Source: CAYRYU01 sp964428355
GTDB lineage: Bacteria > Muiribacteriota > Ozemobacteria > Ozemobacterales > Ozemobacteraceae
DNA length: 22,615 nucleotides
Reading direction: 5' to 3'
Assembly (NCBI GenBank): GCA_964428355.1
Contig: CAYRYU010000111.1
Location: 1-22,615 of the forward strand
Positions 7,742-15,047 of this stretch are shown here, piece after piece. Each line of letters opens with the position of its first letter. Position 1 is the stretch's first letter. Under the pieces are notes generated by a model, which was given only the letters and a program-made list of their open reading frames with translations, was not told where the DNA came from and made no database searches. The position numbers and the translations under genes are program-made.

Positions 7742-8574
7742 TTGACCGCTCCTCCCCGCATTCCCTCGAGCAGATGCCGCGAAAAGGCCAGGAAAACGGC
7801 GACCATCGGTAGAGCCGCAAGGGTCGCCCCGGCCATGAGAAGTCCGTAGTCCATCAGCTGCTGTTCCTGAAGAGTGGAAAGACCAACCGTCAGCGTATAG
7901 TTCGCTTCCGAGTTGAGCGTGATCAAAGGCCAGAGGAAGGCGTTCCAGTGGGTGATGAAAACGAAGATCCCGGAAGTGGCCAGAATCGGCCGGGAAAGAG
8001 GGGCATAGATGTGGCGGTAGACGTCCCATTCGGAAGCCCCGTCCATCCGCGCCGACTCTGCGATCTGGATGGGTATGGAGTCCATGTACTGGCGGATCAG
8101 GTAGATACCGTATGGGGCGGTAAGGGCGGGCAGAATGACCGCCCACAGGTTGTCCAGGAGGCCCCACTTGGCGATGAAGAGAAACAACGGCAGCATCACG
8201 ATCTGGCCGGGAACCATCATCGCCCCGAGAATTCCCAGGAACAGCCATTCCCTTCCCTTGAAGTTGCCCACAGCGAACCCGAAAGCCGCGAGCGAATTGA
8301 AGAACAACTGGGCCGCGGTGATAGCTCCTGCCACGAGAAAGGAGTTCAGGGTCCACCCGAGGATCTTCCCGCTCGACAGAAGCACCCTGAAGTTCTCGAG
8401 CGAAAAGACCCCGTAGCGGGGCGGACTCTTGGCAAGCTCTTCGGGTGAGGAAAACGCGGTCAGGAGCATCCACGCAAGCGGCCCAACGGTTAGTATCAGG
8501 CCGGCGAAAAGCACCAGGATCACCAGGAATTTCGTCCGGCGGGCACGGAACCACGCCAATCCGGGTATTCTCAT
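7738..8574 (-). CDS. ABC sugar-importer permease (MalG-type)
   Basis: This 278-residue inner-membrane permease belongs to the carbohydrate uptake (CUT1) class. About six hydrophobic helices are visible: 15-41, 75-103, 110-130, 143-162, 203-222 and 247-268. The cytoplasmic coupling loop holds the EAA-type motif ESARMDGASEWDVYRHIYAPL from residue 173, the contact with the ATPase. The start is the ATG at 8574, which overlaps the upstream fusion gene's stop as ATGA; its own stop overlaps the kinase start the same way. The frame stays open to 9156, but that extension lies within the fusion gene. It pairs with the permease half of the upstream protein to form a heterodimeric channel. No ATP-binding gene is present nearby, so a shared MsmX/MsiK-type ATPase is likely. 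Confidence 0.93.
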   Translation of the reverse strand: MRIPGLAWFRARRTKFLVILVLFAGLILTVGPLAWMLLTAFSSPEELAKSPPRYGVFSLENFRVLLSSGKILGWTLNSFLVAGAITAAQLFFNSLAAFGFAVGNFKGREWLFLGILGAMMVPGQIVMLPLFLFIAKWGLLDNLWAVILPALTAPYGIYLIRQYMDSIPIQIAESARMDGASEWDVYRHIYAPLSRPILATSGIFVFITHWNAFLWPLITLNSEANYTLTVGLSTLQEQQLMDYGLLMAGATLAALPMVAVFLAFSRHLLEGMRGGAVK

Positions 8575-10835
8575 CCCAGGAACTCCGAATCGGTGCCGGC
8601 CCACTTGCGCTGGATGAGGGTTACCGCCAAAATCGCCACGAAGAGCAAAAGGGCCATGGCTGAGGAAACGCCGAAGTTGAAATCCCGGAAGGCGCACGTG
8701 TAGATCCGGTGGACGACCACGCTGGTGGAAATCCCCGGTCCGCCATCGGTAAGCATCAACACCTGGGCGAAAACCTGCAGTGCATCGATCGTTCCGGTGA
8801 TGATAAGGAACATCGTCGTTCCCTTCATGAGCGGGACCGTGATGTTCCACCATTTCTGAAACCCGCTCGCACCCTCGAGATCGGCCGCCTCGTACAGAGA
8901 GGTCGGAATATTGGCCATTGCTGCGAGATAGACGAGCATTGCGCCGCCCGGGGACCGGACGATCCCCGTGAGTATGATCGACCAGAAGGCCATGTCCGGG
9001 TCGGTCAACCACTTGACGGGCTCGAAGTGATGTCCGGCCAGAACGGTGTTGAAGAGACCGGCCTCGTAATTGAACAACCACTTCCACACCATGGTCAGAA
9101 CAACGACGGAAGCGACCCCGGGAAGGTAGTACATGGCCCGGAAAAAACTCTTCCATCTGGCGGAAAGCGAGGCGATCAGTGTGGCCGCTATCAGGGCGGT
9201 CATGACATTTGCGGGAACGACGGTACAGGTGTAAAGGATCGTGTTTTTGCAGGCCCGGAGGAACTTTTCATCGGAGAAAGCCTGGGTGAAATTGGCAAGG
9301 GTGTAGTCCCCGACCGATCCGATGCTGAACTCGCGGAAGGCCAGCACCAGAGCGTCTCCGAGGGGATAGAAAAGGAAAAGCGCAAGCACCGAAAGTGCCG
9401 GCGCGATGAACCACAGATGGATCTGCTTCGAGTGCCAGGCCCAGGCGAGAAAGACAACGAACATCCAGAGGAAAAGGGTTCCCGCGATCGACCCTTTCTG
9501 GAGGTCCTTCCTGATCGAGCCGGACTGCCGCGTGATGATTGCCTTTACCTTCTCTCCGACGACGGTCATGGTTTGCGGAGCCTCGGCCTTTCCCAGAAGG
9601 ATGCTCTGGACACCGGTCTGGATCTCTTCGTCCATCTGTGGCCACCGCGAGTCGGGCAGTACGTTCCGGCCGTTCTGCAGGATCTCCCAGGCCCTCGTCA
9701 TGTGCGGGTTTCCGGGATACAGGTTTCCAACACTCCTCCGGGTGGGGAACTGGGTGTGGCGCACCAGGTCCTTCTGGGAATCAGGCGAGGTAAGGAACCG
9801 GGCAAGCTTCATGGCGGCCTTGACCCGGGCCTGATCCGGCCGCGAGAAAACGTAGAATCCCGAAATCGCGATATGCGATGGGGAGGATTTCCCCTCGGGA
9901 GCAGGATAGGCCGCCACCTCGAAATCCATGGGATACTTCTCCGTCAGGTTCCGGACTCCCCACAGACCTGCCGCCGCAGCGGCAAGCCGGTGGTCCCGGG
10001 AGAATGCGCTCCAGACATCATCTTCGGTCTTTCCTCCCGTGTCGGGAGGCAGGACACCGCGGGCGATCAGGTCCTTCACCCATGCCAGGCCCTTCCCGAT
10101 TTCGGGAGAATCGCCCCGGAACATCAAATCGGGGCCCACCCAGGTTCCGCCGAAAGCGAAAAGGAAGGGGAAGTTGGCGGTCTTTTCCTTCTGAAAGTAC
10201 ATTCCCATCGGAAAGTGGCCAACCTGGCCCAGTTGGGTTTTCTGGTAATCCCGAATCTTTTCCATCGAGGAGGTGAATTCGTCGGTGGTCCACCTTCCGT
10301 TGACGGGAAGAACCGCTCCCGCACTTGCGAAGATCGACCGGTTGAGATACATCAGCTCCCCCGCCATGTAGAATGGCCATCCATATGTCTGGCCATCGAT
10401 GGTGTAAGCCCCCATCGCGCTGGGAAGGTAATCGTCGGCGTCCCCAGGCTCGAGGAAGGGATTGATGGGCTCGATCAGGCCCTCCTTGATGAAGAGCAGG
10501 GGGATGGTCCCGGGAGCGACGTCGGGATAACGGTTTCCGAGTGCCGCGATCTTGAGTTTCTCCTGCCCACTGTTCCAAGAGAGCTGTGCGAGTTTGACCT
10601 TTATCCCGGGCTCCAGTTCTTCGAAACGCCGGATTCGTTTCTTGATCCATGCGAACCGGTCGGTCTTCTCGCCTGGTTCAAGCCACCGCGGGAAGTCCCA
10701 GATCTCGATCTCCATGGCATGAACTGGAGCGGGGGCGGCGGCAAGGAAGAACGCAGCTGCCGCAATCAGGAGGGTCCGAAGCAGACTGTACAACCTGGAA
10801 AAAAGGGGAAATTCCTTGGCGCGGGATATTGTCAT
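8571..10835 (-). CDS. Fused sugar-binding protein and ABC permease (MalE-MalF type)
   Basis: This 754-residue protein joins two normally separate parts of a sugar importer. Residues 1-40 are a signal sequence ending VHA. Residues about 41-440 look like a family 1 extracellular solute-binding protein (IEIWDFPRW, PDVAPGTIPLLF, YTIDGQTYGWPFYMAGELMYLN, AAAGLWGVRN, ARFLTSPDSQK). A helix at about 449-467 (LFLWMFVVFLAWAWHS) is followed by a complete MalF-like permease from 472 to 754, with the EAA motif EAADLEGASGFQKWW at 649-663. The binding domain would sit in the periplasm, tethered to its own channel. It is first in the operon. There is no obvious strong ribosome-binding site before the ATG at 10835. 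The substrate is inferred from murQ and the kinase, not read from the binding site. Confidence 0.92.
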   Translation of the reverse strand: MTISRAKEFPLFSRLYSLLRTLLIAAAAFFLAAAPAPVHAMEIEIWDFPRWLEPGEKTDRFAWIKKRIRRFEELEPGIKVKLAQLSWNSGQEKLKIAALGNRYPDVAPGTIPLLFIKEGLIEPINPFLEPGDADDYLPSAMGAYTIDGQTYGWPFYMAGELMYLNRSIFASAGAVLPVNGRWTTDEFTSSMEKIRDYQKTQLGQVGHFPMGMYFQKEKTANFPFLFAFGGTWVGPDLMFRGDSPEIGKGLAWVKDLIARGVLPPDTGGKTEDDVWSAFSRDHRLAAAAAGLWGVRNLTEKYPMDFEVAAYPAPEGKSSPSHIAISGFYVFSRPDQARVKAAMKLARFLTSPDSQKDLVRHTQFPTRRSVGNLYPGNPHMTRAWEILQNGRNVLPDSRWPQMDEEIQTGVQSILLGKAEAPQTMTVVGEKVKAIITRQSGSIRKDLQKGSIAGTLFLWMFVVFLAWAWHSKQIHLWFIAPALSVLALFLFYPLGDALVLAFREFSIGSVGDYTLANFTQAFSDEKFLRACKNTILYTCTVVPANVMTALIAATLIASLSARWKSFFRAMYYLPGVASVVVLTMVWKWLFNYEAGLFNTVLAGHHFEPVKWLTDPDMAFWSIILTGIVRSPGGAMLVYLAAMANIPTSLYEAADLEGASGFQKWWNITVPLMKGTTMFLIITGTIDALQVFAQVLMLTDGGPGISTSVVVHRIYTCAFRDFNFGVSSAMALLLFVAILAVTLIQRKWAGTDSEFLG

Positions 10836-10857
10836 GCCCGGGTAAATGGTTTACAAT
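10829..10857 (+). promoter_or_regulatory. Sigma-70-like promoter for the TPR gene
   Basis: TTGTCA at 10829-10834 and TACAAT at 10852-10857 are separated by exactly 17 bases, and the predicted start lies about 30 bases before the ATG at 10893. The -35 box overlaps the start codon of the divergent transporter gene, so the two transcription units may interfere with each other. The spacer and -10 contain the near-palindrome GTAAATGGTTTAC, shared with other sites in the window. Confidence 0.6.
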
Positions 10858-10892
10858 GCCCAAAGAAAAATACTTTTGGCAAGGAAGGCACC

Positions 10893-11795
10893 ATGGCTGA
10901 AGAAGAAGTCGTCACCAAAGCGCAGAAATCCGGAAAACCCGAAATGGAGCCCGAGATCCGGGCGGAGTTCGATTCCCTGATCGCCAAGGTCAGGGCCAAT
11001 CCGTCGAATCCAGAGTTACACAAGGAAGTTGGCAATTTCTTTTTCCGTCAGAACCGTTTTGATGAGGCTGTCGAACATTACCAGAAAGCCCTCGAGGTCG
11101 ATCCGGGGTATTACAAGGCTCTCTATAATCTGGGTAATACTTACCACAAACTCGACCAACATGAAAAGGCTGTTCATTATTGGCATCTTGCGATCGAGGC
11201 AAAACCCGATTTCGACCATGCATATTTCAACCTCGGGTACCATTACTACCAGAAGGGTTTCCTGAGGGAGGCCATCCGGTCACTTCTCGAGGCGGCCCGG
11301 ATCGATTCGAACCAACCCGATACCCACCATTATCTGGGGTTGGCCTACCACCAGACCAACCAGTTCGAAAAGGCGATAAGTGAATTCCGGAAGGCAATCG
11401 CCCTTGCCCCGGAAGACCCTGATTACCACTATAACCTTGCGAATACCAGCTACGACAATGGAGACTTCCAGACGGCGGCCGAGGAATGGGCGGTTACCCT
11501 GAAATTCCGTCCCAAGGATTCCAAGGCCCGCAACAATTATTGCGATGCGTTGCTGAAGCTGAACCGGGTCGAGGAAGCCCTGGCCGAGATCGAACGGGTT
11601 CTCGAGGAGGATGGCGCATATCCGCCGGCACTCTGCACCAAGGGTGAGATCCTGGAAAAGCTCAACCGGATCGAGGAAGCCCGCTCATTCTTCAAGAAGG
11701 TCGTCGAGATCATCCGGGGCCAGGAATCCTGGGAGCTGCTTTTCAAATACGTCGAAGAAAAGCTCAAAGCACTGCCCCCCTCCACCGCGAACTGA
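10893..11795 (+). CDS. TPR-repeat protein, cytosolic
   Basis: This 300-residue protein is made almost entirely of tetratricopeptide repeats. About seven 34-residue units run from residue 40 to 280, with typical cores such as DEAVEHYQKALEVDPGYYKALYNLG, EKAVHYWHLAIEAKP and EKAISEFRKAIALAPEDPD (shown in parts). The N-terminal 35 residues are charged and there is no signal peptide or membrane segment, so it is probably a cytosolic scaffold. The ATG at 10893 is preceded by AAGGAAGG four bases upstream and by a good promoter. The same frame is open for more than 2 kb upstream, but that stretch is antisense to the transporter gene. It is followed three bases later by the ankyrin gene, so the two are cotranscribed. 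Its partner is unknown. Confidence 0.9.
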   Translation: MAEEEVVTKAQKSGKPEMEPEIRAEFDSLIAKVRANPSNPELHKEVGNFFFRQNRFDEAVEHYQKALEVDPGYYKALYNLGNTYHKLDQHEKAVHYWHLAIEAKPDFDHAYFNLGYHYYQKGFLREAIRSLLEAARIDSNQPDTHHYLGLAYHQTNQFEKAISEFRKAIALAPEDPDYHYNLANTSYDNGDFQTAAEEWAVTLKFRPKDSKARNNYCDALLKLNRVEEALAEIERVLEEDGAYPPALCTKGEILEKLNRIEEARSFFKKVVEIIRGQESWELLFKYVEEKLKALPPSTAN

Positions 11796-11798
11796 GGA

Positions 11799-13088
11799 AT
11801 GACCCCGAACCCTCGGGGCCAGGGATCCGGCGAAACCAGCGCTCCATGCGAGGGTTGCGGGAAGGTTTTTCCTGCGGGTGTTCCCGTTTGTCCATTCTGC
11901 AACCGGGCGCGGCCGGGTTTCCAGCCCCCGCCGCCTGACCACGCCAGTGGATCGTTCCCGGCCAACTCACGCGATCCTGATCCAGGAGCCATACTCGCCA
12001 AGGCCCAGCTGATACTCGAGCATACCTGTCCGAAGTGCGGAGCTGACCTGGGTCTGGAACCAGTTCTCGTCGAGGGATGGGAGGACCACGGGATCTCGTT
12101 CACCGGAAAACAGACATGGACGGTCCGTTCGATGAGCGTCGCGGGTTATTGCCCTGCATGTTCGAAAGGGCTGTTCGCGAAGCGCCTCGGCGCAACCGCG
12201 CTCCTTGCCCTCCCCTTCTGGTTCTGTGCCTTCGCGTCAACGGCATGGGACTCCAAAGGGTGGGTAGTTCCAGGGCTCTTCCTGTTCCTGTACTGTTTCA
12301 AGAGGTTGGGTTATTGCTGGTCCGACTGGCTCCTGTACGGAATGGAACTCGAGGTCCACCTGGCAGGAAGGATCGCTGCAGTAAGGGTCAACAGCGCTTC
12401 CGTGAGGTTCCCCCTCGGATGGCTTGGAACCACGGTCAGATTGATTTTCCTTCTCGTTACCATCTTTCTTTCGTCCGTCCTAGGCGAACTTTCGCGAGGA
12501 ACGGCCGGCGGGCAACATCTCCCCTCCACGAACGGCCAGGAAACCCACCCGCCCCTGCAGACCCGGACGGGCGCATCACAGAAACTCACCGGAAGCGGAG
12601 CCTCTTCTTCCACCATCGAGGAAGCGGTCAATTCAGCGGACCTGGACTACCTCCGAAAGAACCTCCCCAAAGTCCGGGAAACTCTGGACAAACTGGATTC
12701 GAAAGGGAGGACTCTGCTGCATCATGCTTCCGAGCGAGGAAACCCCGAGGTGGTCGCCTTGCTCATCCAGAGCGGGGCGGATCCGAATCTTCCCGACCGG
12801 AAACCGGGAAACACCCCGCTCCACATAGCCGCCATCTATGGAAAGACCGAAGCGTTGAAGAAGCTCATCGAAAGCGGGGCCAAGCTCGACGTTCCCAGGA
12901 AAGCCGACGGGATGACCGCTCTCCAATCTGCGGCCGGGTTCGACAAAGCGGAAGCCGTCGAAGCCCTCATCGCTGCCGGAGCAGACAGGAAGCGCCCTTC
13001 CCCTGGGGGAAGGACGCTCCTCGAGTTCGCCCGCAAAAACAACGCCCAGAAAGTGGTCATGCTTCTGGAAAAAATCGGCGAGAACTGA
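11799..13088 (+). CDS. Zinc-ribbon, membrane and ankyrin-repeat protein
   Basis: This 429-residue protein has an unusual order of parts. An N-terminal zinc ribbon uses C17, C20, C31 and C34 (CEGC...CPFC). A second zinc-binding region uses CPKC at 77-80 and CPAC at 118-121. Hydrophobic helices follow at about 131-147, 155-168 and 210-229. A low-complexity linker (about 232-270) leads to an ankyrin domain of about four repeats (302-429; GRTLLHHASERGNPEVVALL, NTPLHIAAIYGKTEALKKL). The stop of the TPR gene is three bases upstream, and AGGA abuts the ATG, so translation is probably coupled. Both zinc ribbons precede the membrane helices and look cytosolic. The side on which the ankyrin domain lies is uncertain. 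No function is assigned. Confidence 0.85.
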   Translation: MTPNPRGQGSGETSAPCEGCGKVFPAGVPVCPFCNRARPGFQPPPPDHASGSFPANSRDPDPGAILAKAQLILEHTCPKCGADLGLEPVLVEGWEDHGISFTGKQTWTVRSMSVAGYCPACSKGLFAKRLGATALLALPFWFCAFASTAWDSKGWVVPGLFLFLYCFKRLGYCWSDWLLYGMELEVHLAGRIAAVRVNSASVRFPLGWLGTTVRLIFLLVTIFLSSVLGELSRGTAGGQHLPSTNGQETHPPLQTRTGASQKLTGSGASSSTIEEAVNSADLDYLRKNLPKVRETLDKLDSKGRTLLHHASERGNPEVVALLIQSGADPNLPDRKPGNTPLHIAAIYGKTEALKKLIESGAKLDVPRKADGMTALQSAAGFDKAEAVEALIAAGADRKRPSPGGRTLLEFARKNNAQKVVMLLEKIGEN

Positions 13089-13115
13089 ACCCGGGCCACC
13101 CCGACCGGTCCGGGT
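13089..13115. terminator. Possible shared terminator between convergent genes
   Basis: ACCCGG at 13089-13094 pairs with CCGGGT at 13110-13115, between the stop codons of the ankyrin gene and the convergent secreted-protein gene. A short T-run (CGTTT, later CTTTT) follows on the plus strand. The stem is only six base pairs, so the call is tentative. Confidence 0.3.
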
Positions 13116-13119
13116 CGTT

Positions 13120-14885
13120 TCAGTCCTTTTCTATCCACCAGGGCTGGGGAGTATCCTGGGGTCGATATTCTTCCATGGGTCCGGGGATTTTTTTCTGCCC
13201 GGAATCATCGGTGGTGGGTTCAGCCCCATCTTCTCCGCCTGTTTTCTTTCCTTCCGCCTGCGCGGGTTGATTGAGAGGATCATTCTTCGGATCTACCGTG
13301 AGGGACGTGCTTTCGGCGGGAGCACCGCGCCCGGAAAGCACCAAAACCTGCCTGCCCTCGANNNNNNNNNNNNNNNNNNNNNNNNNNNNNNNNNNNNNNN
13401 NNNNNNNNNNNNNNNNNNNNNNNNNNNNNNNNNNNNNNNNNNNNNNNNNNNNNNNNNNNNNGTGCTTTCGGCGGGAGCACCGCGCCCGGAAAGCACCAAA
13501 ACCTGCCTGCCCTCGATGATCCGGTAGGAAACGGCATCCAGCCAGGGATGATAAGGTAGTTTCTCCCGGAGTTCCTTCCCGGCTTCATCCATGATCGAAT
13601 CGGCAGCCGCAAAATGCAGGTAGTTGAAAAGGAACATCGGTTCATGCGCCCTTCCATCCGCCAGCATCAGGCTGACAAGGAAACCCAACCGGCCCTTCGA
13701 AGGGTGAAGGGTGGCGAGAACGGAAACCAGGTGGCCGCCAAGACCTTTCCCCGAAACATGGATTCCGCAATGGTCACCCGTGTTTTCTATCTGACATCCG
13801 TTTCCGGTAAGGACCTTGCCTTTGCCAATAATGAAATCGGTGTCGTCGGAAAGCCTATTCGTGATAGTGGCGCTGTCAGCTGACCAATCACAGGGGAAAG
13901 AGAATGGCTCACCCGGGAGAACGAGGGACAATTCCATTCCCGCGGCCTTCGAACCCTTTCCAAGGTCTTTTCTGACCCTTTCGATATCGTAGACCCAATG
14001 GAACCGTTCCAGCCTTGAAGCGGAAAAAACTGTGGGGTGACTTGCGACTCCGTCTTCACCCGAACGGTCCAGCCGAGAAACCGGACACCCGCGAAAATGG
14101 AATTCACCTGCCATTACCGTGAAGGGACCAAAGGACTTCTTCTTGAAGGGGATGGGCCACTCGTGAAGAAGGGCATGGATGTCTATGGTTTCGGAACCTG
14201 CCATCCCAACCTCGAGGCGAACCGGTCCATGCCCGGGGAATGCCTGACCGGCCTGCCTGGAAAGTTCCTTTCGGCGGAAAGGGGTCAGCAAAGGCTCGGC
14301 ATCAGATGCGACCACAAGACGGATGGAATTGTCCTGCTCCCTTTCCATCAACGGAACAAGGGCTTCCCTTCCTCCGGGAGTCAGGTGGAAGTCGATCCGG
14401 ACCCTTCCGTCCTCGCAAGAGAAGGACAGCAGAGCTTTGATTTCATCGATGCTTTCCTCGAGGCTGTTTCCCCAGACCTCCATCGTCCAGGGGTATTTCC
14501 CCCTCTTGGCCACGAGCCTTTCCAGCGCAACGCCGAAGAACTTGTCGATTACCGCCCGGCCAGCCAGCCTGTCCCTGCACCGGGATGCCAGATATCCAAG
14601 CGTGCTGACGGGGTCGGCATCATCCCTTTCCAGTTCGGTTTCCATCCGGTCGAGAATTCTCTGAAGCTTTTCCCGGATTTCAGGTCTCTCGAGAGGTCTG
14701 CTTTCCCGACCGGCCATTTTCAGCAGGTCCGAAAATCCTCCCGTCAGGCCGCTTTCTCCCTGGGCTTCCCCGGTGCAGGGAGCCAGGACGAGGATCAGGG
14801 CCACGCCAAGGAGAAGCATTCGAATCCCCGAAAGTGGGATTGCCAGGTTCTCCATTCCCGTTTGGATCTTTTCTCTTCGGTCCAT
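13120..14885 (-). CDS. Secreted protein of unknown function, interrupted by an assembly gap
   Basis: I recognise no family. As printed, the frame runs from 14885 into 100 Ns and then appears to end at 13293 with a nonsense tail. If the duplicated 55 bp and the Ns (155 bases) are removed, one frame continues from GRGAPAES into TSLTVDPKNDPLNQP and ends at 13120 with PQPWWIEKD, giving 536 residues. The start ATG at 14885 follows GGAAGGAG; the open frame upstream to 15005 lacks such support. A signal peptide is present (IRMLLLGVALILVLAPC, then TGEAQ). The LAPC sequence resembles a lipobox but has proline before the cysteine. The long mature part mixes strands and helices, and the C-terminus is a disordered Pro/Glu/Lys/Asp-rich tail. 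It is divergent from the FadL-like gene. Confidence 0.75.
13307..13361. repeat. Left copy of the 55-bp duplicated contig end
   Basis: These 55 bases are identical to 13462-13516 on the other side of the N run. This is best explained as the same genomic segment present at the ends of two contigs that a scaffolder failed to merge, not as a biological repeat. Confidence 0.93.
13362..13461. other. Scaffold gap of exactly 100 N
   Basis: The run is exactly 100 Ns, a common placeholder for a gap of unknown length. Because identical 55-bp sequence flanks it, and removing 155 bases restores a continuous reading frame, the real gap length is most likely zero. Confidence 0.95.
13462..13516. repeat. Right copy of the 55-bp duplicated contig end
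   Basis: Exact copy of 13307-13361. A length of 55 is a usual k-mer size in short-read de Bruijn assemblers, which leave contigs overlapping by one k-mer at graph junctions. Confidence 0.93.
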
Positions 14886-14961
14886 ACCGGAATCTCCTTC
14901 CGGAACGTGCATCAACATTTTCAGTACATCACAGACCCGCTCAAAACGGAAGGGAATTTCC

Positions 14962-14990
14962 TTGCCTGCCCGGAAATTCCGAATTACCAT
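14962..14990 (+). promoter_or_regulatory. Possible promoter for the FadL-like gene
   Basis: TTGCCT at 14962-14967 and TACCAT at 14985-14990 are separated by 17 bases, and the ATG is 58 bases further on. Both boxes match the sigma-70 consensus only partly, so this is tentative. Confidence 0.35.
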
Positions 14991-15047
14991 TTCCGGAAGG
15001 TACACCGTGGGAAAAAATCGAAACGGTTTAGGGGAGGATCAATCAGG

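Noticed and set aside
8709..10892. Very long plus-strand open frame (more than 700 codons) upstream of the TPR gene
   Set aside because: It is antisense to the SBP-permease and permease genes, whose domains are unmistakable. Its predicted protein is rich in Gly, Arg, Asp and Pro with no domain, and it has no start signal. It is a consequence of GC-rich codon use.
13307..13516. A real tandem duplication or repeat array
   Set aside because: The identical flanks surround a 100-N placeholder, and removing one copy with the Ns restores a continuous protein, so an assembly artefact is the simpler reading.
14037..15047. Long N-terminal extension of the FadL-like frame
   Set aside because: It is antisense to the secreted-protein gene. 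The signal peptide and ribosome-binding site place the start at 15048.
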